From: an uncultured Succinivibrio sp. | Lineage (GTDB): Bacteria; Pseudomonadota; Gammaproteobacteria; Enterobacterales; Succinivibrionaceae | Length of the DNA stretch: 59,603 bases | NCBI GenBank assembly: GCA_900767695.1 | Contig: CAAGAC010000090.1 | Span: forward strand, 1-59,603 | Direction: 5' to 3' | Shown: positions 32,948 through 41,502 of the stretch, piece by piece | Layout of the letters: each line of letters starts with the position of its first letter | How positions within the stretch are numbered: position 1 is the first letter of the stretch | Made by a program: the position numbers and the translations under genes | Notes under the pieces: generated by a model | Told to the model about the DNA's origin: nothing | The model's input: the letters and a program-made list of their open reading frames with translations, nothing else | The model's database searches: none

Positions 32948-33772
32948 GTGAACGACAAGGAAAAGGAAATTGCCGCCAAGGCCGCGCAGATGCGCGCCCT
33001 GGCGCTCAAGGCGATCAGCAGCGCCGGATCCGGGCATCCGGGCGGATCGCTCTCGCTTGCGGACCTCATGGCCTCGCTCTATTTCGGCGGCTGGCTGCAT
33101 GTCGATCCGAAGGATCCGCACAAGAGGGACCGCGACCGCGTGGTGCTGAGCAAGGGCCACGCCTGCCCGATCCTCTATGCGGCCCTGACGCTCAAGGGAT
33201 TCATGAGCAAGGAGGACCTGATGTCGCTGCGCAAGAGTGGCAGCTTCCTCCAGGGGCACCCTGACATGAAGCACACCCCGGGCATCGACATGTCCACCGG
33301 CTCGCTCGGGCAGGGGATCTCGGCGGCCTGTGGGATCGCCTTGGGCCTTAGGCGCCAGGGGATCGGCGCCCATGTCTGGGCCTTCCTTGGCGACGGCGAG
33401 CTCGACGAGGGCGAGGTGTGGGAGGCGCTCACGTTCGCCTCGGCATACCGCCTCGACAACCTCACGGTGATCCTCGACTGGAACGGGCTGCAGATCGACG
33501 GCTCGAACGCCCAGGTCATGAACATCAGCAACCCCAGGGCGCGCTTTGAGGCCTGCGGGCTCGAGTGCGTTGAGATCAACGGCCACGACCTCGGGGCGAT
33601 CGCCGCAGCCTACGCCAAGGCCCTCTCCTGCCACACGGCCCCGTTTGGGATCATCGCCAGGACCGTCAAGGGCAAGGGCGTCTCGTTCATGGAAAACCAA
33701 GTTGGCTGGCACGGCAAGGCGCCTGACGCGGATTGCCTGGAAAAAGCTCTGTCTGAATTGGGAGGCAGGTGA
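32948..33772 (+). CDS. Transketolase, N-terminal (TPP-binding) subunit
   Basis: A 274-residue protein equal to the N-terminal half of transketolase. Visible are SSAGSGHPGGSLSLADLMASL, VVLSKGHACPILYAAL, STGSLGQGISAACGIALG and the thiamine-diphosphate motif FLGDGELDEGEVWEAL...LTVILDWNGLQIDG. A GTG at 32948 with GGAG 6 nt upstream is the likely start; an upstream in-frame GTG at 32915 is also possible. Its stop shares one base with the start of the C-terminal subunit. Split transketolases of this type act in special sugar routes (for example apulose-4-phosphate or sulfo-sugar pathways) as well as in the pentose phosphate pathway. With the TRAP genes downstream, a dedicated catabolic role is likely, but the substrate is unknown. 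Confidence 0.88.
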   Translation: MNDKEKEIAAKAAQMRALALKAISSAGSGHPGGSLSLADLMASLYFGGWLHVDPKDPHKRDRDRVVLSKGHACPILYAALTLKGFMSKEDLMSLRKSGSFLQGHPDMKHTPGIDMSTGSLGQGISAACGIALGLRRQGIGAHVWAFLGDGELDEGEVWEALTFASAYRLDNLTVILDWNGLQIDGSNAQVMNISNPRARFEACGLECVEINGHDLGAIAAAYAKALSCHTAPFGIIARTVKGKGVSFMENQVGWHGKAPDADCLEKALSELGGR

Positions 33773-34695
33773 TGGAAGCTTGTCGCGAAGCTTATGGAAA
33801 GGCGCTGCCCGAACTGAAGGTGCAGCACCCTGAACTGGTTGTGCTCGATGCGGATCTGGCAGAGGCAACTTACACGAAATACTTCCGCAAGGCCTATCCG
33901 GAGGACTTCTTCGAGTGCGGCATCGCGGAGCAGAACATGATGGCCGTCGCCGCAGGACTTGCCACCACCGGGCTCATGCCCTTCGTCAGCACCTTCGCGG
34001 TCTTCGCGACGCTCAGGGCGTCCGAGCAGTTCCGCAACAGCGTCTGCTACCCGCGCCTGAACGTCAAGGTCGCGGCCACCCACGCCGGCATCGAGTGCGG
34101 TGCCGACGGGGCCACGCACCAGGCCATCGAGGACATAGCGGTCATGAGGACCATAGCCGGTACCACGGTGCTGGTCCCCTCCGACGCCGCATCCACCAGG
34201 GCGCTCGTGTTCGAGGCTGCGGCCATCGACGGCCCGGTCTACCTGCGCATGGGGCGCCAGAAGCTCCCTGAGATCTACAAGCATGGCGAGGAGTTTCACA
34301 GGGGCGGCAGCAAGCTGCTGCGAAAGGGCTGTGATGTCGCGATCCTGTCCTGCGGCTCAAGGGTCAAGGCCTCGCTCGATGCGGCGAAGATCCTCGAGGG
34401 CCAGGGGATCCAGGCATCCGTCTACGACATGTACTCGGTAAAGCCCTTGGACATGAAGGCCATAGAGGAGGCAATGCGCACCGGCCTCATCGTGACGGTC
34501 GAGGACCACCAGCGCAACGGCGGCATGGGCTCTGCCGTGTGCGAGGCAGTGTGCCAGTCAGGCTCGTGCCGCGTCGAGCGCATCGGCATCAACGACAGCT
34601 TCGGCAGATCCGGGGCCTTCAGCGAGCTCGAGAAGATCTACGGCATCGACGCAGGCTCGATAGCCACGGCCTGCAAGGTGGCCTTGAACAGATAA
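33772..34695 (+). CDS. Transketolase, C-terminal (pyrimidine-binding) subunit
   Basis: A 307-residue partner of the preceding gene. It has the catalytic-Glu segment FFECGIAEQNMMAVAAGLATTG (about 47-68), THAGIECGADGATHQAIEDIAVMR, and the C-terminal fold with VAILSCGSRVKASLDAAKIL and VTVEDHQRNGGMGSAV. Together the two form one transketolase active site at the subunit interface. Start ATG 33772 has GGAGG 6 nt upstream and overlaps the previous stop by one base, so the two are made in equal amounts. Confidence 0.9.
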   Translation: MEACREAYGKALPELKVQHPELVVLDADLAEATYTKYFRKAYPEDFFECGIAEQNMMAVAAGLATTGLMPFVSTFAVFATLRASEQFRNSVCYPRLNVKVAATHAGIECGADGATHQAIEDIAVMRTIAGTTVLVPSDAASTRALVFEAAAIDGPVYLRMGRQKLPEIYKHGEEFHRGGSKLLRKGCDVAILSCGSRVKASLDAAKILEGQGIQASVYDMYSVKPLDMKAIEEAMRTGLIVTVEDHQRNGGMGSAVCEAVCQSGSCRVERIGINDSFGRSGAFSELEKIYGIDAGSIATACKVALNR

Positions 34696-34744
34696 CAACT
34701 TTAACAACCTGAAATTACAAACTAAACAAGCAGAGGACACAACA

Positions 34745-35746
34745 ATGAAGAACAAAGGCATTCTGGCAGTGGCAGTGGCAGCGGCGGCCATCATGGCTGC
34801 GGCATCATCCCAGGCCCTGGCATCTGACACCATCACCACCCGCTTCTCCAACGCCACCAACCAGGCGGCCAAGGACGCGGCCGTGGCCATGATCGATACC
34901 GTGACCAAGGAGTCCGGCGGCAAGCTCAAGATCGAGCACTTCCCCGACAACATGCTGGGCGACGACCGCGTGGCGACCGAGTCCACGATCATGGGCGACA
35001 TCGGCCTCGTGCTGACCCAGCCTTCGGTCATGACCACCATGGTCCATGACGCCTACGCCTGGGACGCGCCTTTCCTATTCAATGACGAGGCGCAGGCCGA
35101 GAAGTTTCTGAACAGCCCGCTTGCATCCAAGATCAACGACCAGATCGAGAAGAAGAACCTCAAGGTCCTGGCCTTCTTGGGCAACGGCTTCCGCAACTTC
35201 ACCAACAACAAGGTGGCGGTGCGCGTGCCTGCCGACGTCAAGGGCATGAAGGTCCGAGTCATCGAGTCGGACATCATGATGGCCCAGTGGAAGGCCTGGG
35301 GCGCCAACCCTACCCCGATGGCCTTCGCTGAGGTGCTCCCCGCGCTGCAGCAGGGCACCATCGACGCCCAGGAGAACCCGCTCCCGATCATCGACTCCAA
35401 CAAGCTCTACGAGGTCCAGCACTACATCAGCCTGACCGGCCACCAGTACTCCGAGCAGATCCTGCTGATGAACAAGGAGTTATTCGACTCGCTTGACGAC
35501 CAGTGCAAGAAGGCCCTGCTCGACGGCGTCGAGGTCTTCAAGAAGGTCCACCGCGAGACCACCGCAAAGCTCAACGCCGACTCCATCGCCAAGTTCAAGA
35601 AGGCCGGCTGCGAGGTCATCGACGTGACCCCCGAGCAGCGCGAGCAGTGGAGGAAGATGGCCGTCGACAAGGGCGTCTATGACGTCGTCCGCAAGAAGAT
35701 GGACCACCCTGAGTACCTCGACGAGATCCTCGGCGGCAAGTTCTGA
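34745..35746 (+). CDS. TRAP transporter solute-binding protein (DctP type)
   Basis: A 333-residue DctP-family protein. Residues 1 to about 26 are a Sec signal peptide ending in ALA. The mature part shows TRFSNATNQAAKDAAVAMIDTVTKESGGKLKIEHFPDNMLGDD and DVKGMKVRVIESDIMMAQWKAWGANPTPMAFAEVLPALQQGTIDAQENP, where the Arg of KVRV normally binds the ligand carboxylate. TRAP systems use the ion gradient to import organic acids or acid sugars. AGAGGA lies upstream of the ATG. First of three TRAP genes; a strong hairpin follows it. Confidence 0.92.
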   Translation: MKNKGILAVAVAAAAIMAAASSQALASDTITTRFSNATNQAAKDAAVAMIDTVTKESGGKLKIEHFPDNMLGDDRVATESTIMGDIGLVLTQPSVMTTMVHDAYAWDAPFLFNDEAQAEKFLNSPLASKINDQIEKKNLKVLAFLGNGFRNFTNNKVAVRVPADVKGMKVRVIESDIMMAQWKAWGANPTPMAFAEVLPALQQGTIDAQENPLPIIDSNKLYEVQHYISLTGHQYSEQILLMNKELFDSLDDQCKKALLDGVEVFKKVHRETTAKLNADSIAKFKKAGCEVIDVTPEQREQWRKMAVDKGVYDVVRKKMDHPEYLDEILGGKF

Positions 35747-35766
35747 TTAAAGCGCAGTTGCAAGAA

Positions 35767-35793
35767 GGCGCGCGCGGCAATGCCGTGCGCGCC
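35767..35793 (+). other. Intercistronic hairpin dctP/dctQ
   Basis: GGCGCGCGCGGCA-A-TGCCGTGCGCGCC (one G-T pair) between the binding-protein gene and the small permease. Such hairpins commonly stabilise the binding-protein mRNA, giving more binding protein than permease. Confidence 0.55.
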
Positions 35794-35807
35794 TGCGGGG
35801 TGTCAAG

Positions 35808-36311
35808 ATGAAAATCCTCAAATGGCTGGACGCCAACTTCGAGAAGGTCGTGTGCGTCTTCCTGATGTCGGTGCTCTCGGCCGATCTCGGGCTCCAGGTG
35901 TTCATGCGCTACGTGGTGCATGCCTCGCTGGGCTGGTCCGAGGAGCTGGCGCGCTATACCTTCGTGTGGCTCGTCTACATGGCCATAAGCTACGGCTCGC
36001 TCAAGATGCGCCACATCAAGATCGACGCCGGGCTTTTCCTGTTCCCAAAGGCGGCGCGCCCGTACGTGGTCATCGCGTCGGAAGGCGTGTTCGCGATCTT
36101 CGCGGCAGTGGTCGCGGTGCTTGCGTTCAAGCTCGTCGGCCGCCAGATGATGATCGGCTCGGCATCGCCTGCCATGGGCATCCCGATGTGGGTGGTCTAC
36201 CTGGCCCCTTGCGTCGGCTTCACGCTGACCACCATAAGGCAGCTCCAGGCGCTCGCCTGGAGGCTGCGCCATTTCAACCAGGATCCGCAGTCGGATCCGG
36301 CGAAGGCCTGA
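35808..36311 (+). CDS. TRAP transporter small permease (DctQ type)
   Basis: A 167-residue membrane protein with four spans. Typical DctQ features are VLSADLGLQVFMRYVVHASLGWSEELARYTFVWLVYMAISYGSLKMRHIKID (about 21-72) and a last helix near PMWVVYLAPCVGFTLTTIRQ. Together with the large permease it forms the membrane channel for the TRAP importer. It lies 10 bp before dctM. Confidence 0.9.
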   Translation: MKILKWLDANFEKVVCVFLMSVLSADLGLQVFMRYVVHASLGWSEELARYTFVWLVYMAISYGSLKMRHIKIDAGLFLFPKAARPYVVIASEGVFAIFAAVVAVLAFKLVGRQMMIGSASPAMGIPMWVVYLAPCVGFTLTTIRQLQALAWRLRHFNQDPQSDPAKA

Positions 36312-36321
36312 GGAGGACAGC

Positions 36322-37602
36322 ATGGTTACTTTCGTCCTGATCGCATCCCTCGTGGTGTTCCTGATCGCCAACCTCCCGGTTGGCATCGCGATCGGCATGT
36401 CGACTTTCAGCGCCCTGCTCGAAGGCGGGTCGATGAGCCTCATGTCTCTGCCGCAGGCCCTGGTCACCGCCTGCGACTCCTTCCCGATCCTCGCTGTTCC
36501 GCTGTTCATCCTTGCCGGCGACCTCATGGGCGCAGGCGGCGTCTCAAAGCGCATCCTGGATGTCTGCAACGAGTTCTTCGGCAGGATCACGGGCGGCCTC
36601 GCCATCGTCACCGTGCTCGTGTGCATGTTCTTCGCGGCAGTCTCGGGCTCGGGACCGGCCACGGTGGCGGCGGTAGGCTCGATGGTCATCCCCACCATGC
36701 TCGAGCTCGGCTACAACCGCTCGTTCGTGCTGGCCCTGGTAGCGACCGCCGGCACCATCGGCGTCATCATCCCGCCCTCGATCCCGATGGTGATCTTCGG
36801 CGTGTCCACCGGCGCCTCCATCACCAAGATGTTCATGGGCGGCATCCTGCCTGGCCTGCTCATCGGCGGCGTGCTCATCCTCTACAGTTACATCTACTGC
36901 AAGAAGAGCGGCTTCAAGGGCACCTCGCAGTCCTTCGACCTCAAGCGCGCCCTGAAGGCCACCTGGGGCGCCAAGTGGGCGCTGGCCAACCCGGTGATCA
37001 TCCTGGGCGGCATCTACGCCGGCATCTTCACGCCGACCGAGGCTGCCGCGGTGGCGGCGCTCTACGCGCTCTTCTGCGGCACGGTCATCCACCGCGAGCT
37101 TGGCTGGAAGAAGCTCTACGAGGCCGTCGCCAACTCCTGCTGCACCACCGGCACCGTGATGGTGATCCTGGGCTTCGCGACCGCGTTCTCCAAGGTCATG
37201 ACGGTTGAGAAGATCCCGCAGGAGATCACCGAGGCCCTGCTGGGATTCACGTCGAACGGCGTGATCCTGCTGCTGCTCATCAACGTGCTGCTGCTCATCG
37301 TTGGCGCGTTCATGGACCAGACCCCAGCGATCCTGATCCTGGCCCCGATCCTCACCCCGATCGCCACCTCGATCGGCCTCGATCCGGTCCACTTCGGCGT
37401 CATCATGGTGTTCAACCTCGCGATCGGCTTCATCACGCCGCCGCTTGGAATGTGCATGTTCGTGGCAGCGAGGATTTCAAACTCCAAACTGGAGGTAGTG
37501 CTCAAGGGCATCACCCCGTTCATTCTGCTGATGATCGGCGTGCTGATGCTGGTGACCTACATACCCGGGATCACCATGCTGATTCCAAACCTGCTCAGCT
37601 AG
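36322..37602 (+). CDS. TRAP transporter large permease (DctM type)
   Basis: A 426-residue, twelve-span membrane protein of the DctM family, the catalytic permease of the TRAP importer. Family blocks: LPVGIAIGMSTFSALLEG, AVPLFILAGDLMGAGGVSKRILDVCNEFFGRITGGLAIVTVLVCMFFAAVSGSGPATVAAVGSMVIP, GTIGVIIPPSIPMVIFGVSTG and VFNLAIGFITPPLGMCMFVAARIS. AGGAGGA before the ATG. Last gene of the transketolase-TRAP operon, followed by a strong terminator. Confidence 0.94.
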   Translation: MVTFVLIASLVVFLIANLPVGIAIGMSTFSALLEGGSMSLMSLPQALVTACDSFPILAVPLFILAGDLMGAGGVSKRILDVCNEFFGRITGGLAIVTVLVCMFFAAVSGSGPATVAAVGSMVIPTMLELGYNRSFVLALVATAGTIGVIIPPSIPMVIFGVSTGASITKMFMGGILPGLLIGGVLILYSYIYCKKSGFKGTSQSFDLKRALKATWGAKWALANPVIILGGIYAGIFTPTEAAAVAALYALFCGTVIHRELGWKKLYEAVANSCCTTGTVMVILGFATAFSKVMTVEKIPQEITEALLGFTSNGVILLLLINVLLLIVGAFMDQTPAILILAPILTPIATSIGLDPVHFGVIMVFNLAIGFITPPLGMCMFVAARISNSKLEVVLKGITPFILLMIGVLMLVTYIPGITMLIPNLLS

Positions 37603-37637
37603 CACTGCGCAAGGGGGAACGGCTCCTGCCTCCTGTC

Positions 37638-37689
37638 CTGCAATGGATTCTTGCGGAAATGCGCAATCATCCATTGCAGGTTTTTTTTT
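37638..37689 (+). terminator. Strong terminator after the TRAP operon
   Basis: CTGCAATGGAT / ATCCATTGCAG stem with a 20-nt inner region, followed by nine T's. Confidence 0.9.
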
Positions 37690-37717
37690 CAGAAGGAAAC
37701 AAGGCCGCGGGTGAAGG

Positions 37718-38959
37718 CTAGAAAGCGATCCTGTCCTGCAGGAGGAAGTCCCGGACCGGCCAGAACTCGATGCCGTCCTCGTCAACCCACGGCCTTATGA
37801 TGTCATTTGCGAGCACCACCTTCTTGAACGAGCCGGGAACCTGCCTGAGGCAGGCGGCCTTCTGCATGACAGCCCCAGCATCCTCAAGAGACCAGGCGGA
37901 CTGGATGTGGATCCTCCGAAAGCCGCGGCTTGCGACGAAGTCGATTGGAAGCTGCCAGCGCATGCTCCTGCCAAGCTCATCCTTGCAGTTGTACTCGAGC
38001 ACGCCAGTGTCGACCTCGCAGCTTAAGGCGACGAGGTAATTGAAGAGCGCGCTCTCCATGGCTTTTGCAGGTTCAGCCTTGCAGGAACCCGCAAGGCCGG
38101 CGTTGGTGAAATAGAACTTGAGCGGGGTGTGAAGGTGCTTCTTGCGCTTGACGTCGTAGCGCCGGGCTTGCCCGATGACGAAGGCGCCGGCAAGGCAGCT
38201 TAGGTGCTTTGCGACAGTCTGCGGCCCGATCCCCTTGCCGAGATCTTTTTCCAAGGCGGCGGCGAGCCTTGACGGGGTGGCCAGGGAGCCTATTGAGGAT
38301 GAGAGGATGGCAAGCATCGCCTCGAGGCCTGCCATGACGCCGCGGATCCTGTTCCTTTCAATGACCTCCTGCTGAAGGATGCTTTTTAGGAGGCTCGACA
38401 GGCTGGCGCTTCTGGCCTCGTGGCCGTCCAAGCCCAGCAGCTCGGGCATGCCTCAATAAGCGAGGTAGCCAGCCCAAGCTTAATCGCGCGAAAGCCCGCA
38501 AGCCCTGCTGAACTCCGCATATGGCAGGGGGAACACCTAAACGTTGTCCGCGCTATGACGAAAATTGGTGGGGACGTCCGAGCTGGGCATCCTGGAGAGG
38601 CTGCCCGTGACGTAGACGCCGACGTTTGGGAGCTTCATCAAGCCTAGCAAGACGCCGGCAAAGGTTATCCAAGGGCCGGGAGCGCTGAGGCACGGGTTGA
38701 GGACCGCCTCGACCAGCTGAATCTCGTCGATGAGGTAGTAATGCATGCCTGGCGCGCCTTTCAGCCTTTGGCGCACATGCTTGTCGAGCTCAAAAGGGTT
38801 GCGGTGCCTGGCGTTCGCATCATCATCGAGCTCAAGCTCGATGAACTGCCTCCCAGCCACGCCGTCGTCCATGAGGCGCCGCTTGAACTGCTTGAAGAGC
38901 AAGGCGGTCTTGCCGTAGCCCCTGATCCCGGAGATCGCCTTGATCCGGCCGTTTTCCAT
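37718..38959 (-). pseudogene. DUF4143-type AAA ATPase gene with three in-frame stop codons
   Basis: A full-length frame of 414 codons with no indels. The N-terminal part is an AAA domain (ISGIRGYGKTALLFKQ Walker A; MHYYLIDEIQLVEAVL Walker B; NVGVYVTGSLSRM sensor). The C-terminal part is a DUF4143 domain (IERNRIRGVMAGLEAMLAILSSSIGSLATPSRLAAAL...YFTNAGLAG). Three stops interrupt it, all within about 29 codons: TAG (38537-38539), TAA (38480-38482) and TGA (38453-38455). The residues around them still read as family sequence (VFPLPYAEFSRACGLSRD, AWAGYLAY, GMPELLGL), so each stop looks like a single point mutation. These ATPases are common accessory genes of unclear role. Not functional as one protein unless stops are suppressed. 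Confidence 0.82.
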
Positions 38960-39119
38960 GAGCGTTCAAGCCTCTGAAGATATGGCGTCCTTTCTATTTC
39001 CATCCTGCCCCGCGTTCAGCCGCGCCCGGCCTTTGAATCAGGGCATGAGGAGGTTTCTGTCAGAAAGCGCGCAAATACGCAATTCTCTCACACAAGGAGC
39101 AAGCGCCTGGCTGATGGGC

Positions 39120-40166
39120 TCAGGCCTTTCCGCCCTCGGGCGCTGGAGCTGAAGCAGGGGCAGGTGATGCTGCCACAGGCTCGCCGCAGGAGCGCCTTGC
39201 CACGAGCTTGGGGATCAGCGCGATGCGCATGGGGGATGGGCTCTCCATGCCGATCTCCTCCAAGAGCTGCGCTGCAGCCTTCCTGCCTAGCACGTACTTG
39301 TGCTGGTGGACGGTGGTTAGCGGAACCTCGGACATCGCCGCCTCCGGGATGTCGTCGAAGCCTGAGATCTTCACTTGGGAGGGGACGCCGATCCCATGGG
39401 TGGAGCAGTAGTTGAGCAGACCCAGGGCGACGTTGTCGTTCACGCAGAACAGGCAGTCGGCCCCAAGCTCCAGGATCCCGGGGGCGGTTGCAAGCGCGCT
39501 CTGGTAGTCCGGGGTGAGGTAGGTCACCTTGGAAAGCGCATCGCTGCGCCCGAGCCTCCTCAAGGTGTCGGCAAGCCCCCTCAGGCGGTCGCTGGTGGTC
39601 GCAGCCCCGTTGGTGCCCATCACGGCGACGATCTTCCGGGCCCCGCATTCCTGCACCAGGTGCTCGGCCAGGGCGCAGGCGCCCTGGTAGCTGTCGTTGA
39701 TCACCGAGGTCACGTGAGATGAGATCTGGTTGTCGGCGCAGACGACGCGGATCCCGTGATCCGTGAGGATCTTGAGATCGTCATCTGATGCGGTGACCGA
39801 GAGCACCACTGCGCCTTCGACGCGGTAGGAGCAGAGCATCCCGAAGAACTGCCGCTCCTGCTCGCGGCTGCGCCTGGAGTCGCACAGGAAGGAGGCGTAG
39901 CCGTGATCGCGCAGCTCGGCAGTGGCGCCCTGCGCCACTGCCGCGTAGTAGGAGTTCGAGATGTCGGGAACCACGAGCCCTATGATCCCCGAGCGCCTTG
40001 AGATGAGTCCCGCCGCGAGGCTGTCGCGCGAGTAGCCCATCTGCATCGCGACCTCGAGGATCCTCGAGCGAAGCTTCTCCGAGACTCCCTTCTTTCCATT
40101 GATGGCGCGCGAGACCGTGGCGATGTTGACCTGGCACTTCTCCGCAATGTCCCTGATGTTGGCCAT
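39120..40166 (-). CDS. LacI-family transcriptional repressor
   Basis: A 348-residue regulator. The N-terminal helix-turn-helix (1 to about 50) reads NIRDIAEKCQVNIATVSRAINGKKGVSEKLRSRILEVAMQMGY, followed by the hinge helix SLAAGLISRRS. The ligand-binding domain has GIIGLVVPDISNSYYAAVAQG, VVCADNQ, FCVNDNVALGLLNYC and KISGFDDIPEAAMSEVPLTTVHQHKYVLGRKAA. The C-terminus carries a low-complexity Pro/Ala tail. GGGAGG lies 6 nt before the chosen ATG. The family binds palindromes with a central CG, as found upstream of galM and of the transketolase operon; it is the only LacI protein here, so it is the best candidate for those sites (inference). Confidence 0.92.
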   Translation of the reverse strand: MANIRDIAEKCQVNIATVSRAINGKKGVSEKLRSRILEVAMQMGYSRDSLAAGLISRRSGIIGLVVPDISNSYYAAVAQGATAELRDHGYASFLCDSRRSREQERQFFGMLCSYRVEGAVVLSVTASDDDLKILTDHGIRVVCADNQISSHVTSVINDSYQGACALAEHLVQECGARKIVAVMGTNGAATTSDRLRGLADTLRRLGRSDALSKVTYLTPDYQSALATAPGILELGADCLFCVNDNVALGLLNYCSTHGIGVPSQVKISGFDDIPEAAMSEVPLTTVHQHKYVLGRKAAAQLLEEIGMESPSPMRIALIPKLVARRSCGEPVAASPAPASAPAPEGGKA

Positions 40167-40372
40167 GGCGCCTCCCTGATGATCGCCTGCCATTGGACGC
40201 AAATCATTGCGCTCAAATGGCCGGGCCGCAAGCAGCGCCCATGGCGCCGCGCGCGGAAATAAAGCTACGGTTTTTCCAACAAGTATAAGAAAAGGCAGAA
40301 GGCAAAAAAGCCGCAACGATCACGGCTCAAACGTATGCCAAGGCATCCGGCGCCTTCCTCGCATCATCCTCA

Positions 40373-40388
40373 TGGCACGCCTTTTGCT
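40373..40388 (+). promoter_or_regulatory. Sigma-54 promoter of flgJKL
   Basis: TGGCACG-CCTT-TTGCT matches the sigma-54 consensus exactly, with GG and GC separated by ten bases. It lies 49 bp upstream of the flgJ start. An activator of the right type, FlrA, is encoded at 30904-32400. Confidence 0.85.
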
Positions 40389-40436
40389 CCATCGTTTGAA
40401 AAAAGCGCAGGTGACGGGAAACCGTCGGGGGCATCC

Positions 40437-41435
40437 ATGGAAAACAGCAGCAGTCTCGGGCTCAGGGCAGCCGATCCAACCGACATCGGCCTCGTGGGCG
40501 ATCAGCGCGGCCTGAACCGCCTGCGCGAGCTTGGCAACGGAGACAAGCACCAGCAGGCCATGTCGCTCAAGGCCGCGGCCGAGCAGTTCGAGTCGCTGCT
40601 AACCTCCTACTGGGTCAACGGGATGAGGAAGTCAAACGACACCATCGCCCCGGACTCGCCGCTGCACAGCAAGTACTCCTCGATGTTCGAGGACATGCTC
40701 TCAGAGCAGCAGGTCGGGCAGATGGCCAAGGGCAGCGGCGCGATGAGCAAGAACTCAATCACCTACCTCATTGCAAAGCAGTTCTCCAAGTCCCTGGGCG
40801 ACGAGGGCAAGGAGCTTCTGAAGGAGATCTCCCAGGGCACGGCCCCGCGCGCCGACACCTTCGCCAGGGGCTACGGCAGCCGCACCTTCTCCTCGCTGCT
40901 CGATCCCAACTCCTACGAGGCCAGGTTCGTCAACGGCCTCAAGGCCGAGTACGGCGACGAGATCGGCGGGGACACGAGGAATTTCGAGTCGCAGGAGGAC
41001 TTCGTGCGCAAGCTCATGCCGTACGCGCTCAAGGCAACCGAGGGCCAGGGCTTCAACCCGCTTGTGATCGTCGCCCAGGCGGCGCTGGAGACCGGATGGG
41101 GCAGGCACGTGCCCGACAGCAACAACTATTTCGGCATCAAGGCCGACTCCTCGTGGAAGGGCGGCCGCGCAAGCTTCAGCTCGCCCGAGTACGAGAACGG
41201 CAGGTTCGTAAGCGAGGTCAGCTCCTTCAGGTCGTACTCGGGCGTGCTCGACTCGATGCGCGACTACATCGACTTCATCCGCTCCAACCCCCGCTACGGC
41301 AATGCGGCGGCGCAGAGCTTCGATCCCGACACTTATTTTGACGAGATAGCCCGCGCCGGATACGCCACGGATCCCGACTACGCGGCCAAGCTGAAAAATA
41401 TTTCGAGGCAGATCGCATTCATGGCATACAAATAG
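40437..41435 (+). CDS. flgJ: Flagellar rod-assembly protein/peptidoglycan hydrolase FlgJ
   Basis: A 332-residue two-domain FlgJ, exported to the periplasm through the flagellar system. The N-terminal rod-binding domain (about 35-135) has LKAAAEQFESLLTSYWVNGMRKSNDTI and the SKYSSMFEDMLSEQQVGQM motif. The C-terminal beta-N-acetylglucosaminidase (about 180-330) has PYALKATEGQGFNPLVIVAQAALETGWGRHV with the catalytic Glu, NNYFGIKADSSWKG, and SYSGVLDSMRDYIDFIRSNPRYGNA. It opens a wall gap for the rod. The ATG at 40437 was chosen because it follows the sigma-54 promoter; the Shine-Dalgarno sequence is weak. First gene of flgJKL; flgB-flgI are not here. Confidence 0.92.
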   Translation: MENSSSLGLRAADPTDIGLVGDQRGLNRLRELGNGDKHQQAMSLKAAAEQFESLLTSYWVNGMRKSNDTIAPDSPLHSKYSSMFEDMLSEQQVGQMAKGSGAMSKNSITYLIAKQFSKSLGDEGKELLKEISQGTAPRADTFARGYGSRTFSSLLDPNSYEARFVNGLKAEYGDEIGGDTRNFESQEDFVRKLMPYALKATEGQGFNPLVIVAQAALETGWGRHVPDSNNYFGIKADSSWKGGRASFSSPEYENGRFVSEVSSFRSYSGVLDSMRDYIDFIRSNPRYGNAAAQSFDPDTYFDEIARAGYATDPDYAAKLKNISRQIAFMAYK

Positions 41436-41460
41436 CATGGATGCAGTTCAGGAAAGAAAT

Positions 41461-41480
41461 GGCGGCAGTTTCCTGCCGCC
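41461..41480 (+). other. Intercistronic hairpin flgJ/flgK
   Basis: GGCGGCAG-TTTC-CTGCCGCC in the 67-bp gap between flgJ and flgK, with no T-run. It may adjust relative expression of flgK. Confidence 0.5.
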
Positions 41481-41502
41481 TGGCGATTAAGGATTCAAGA
41501 TC

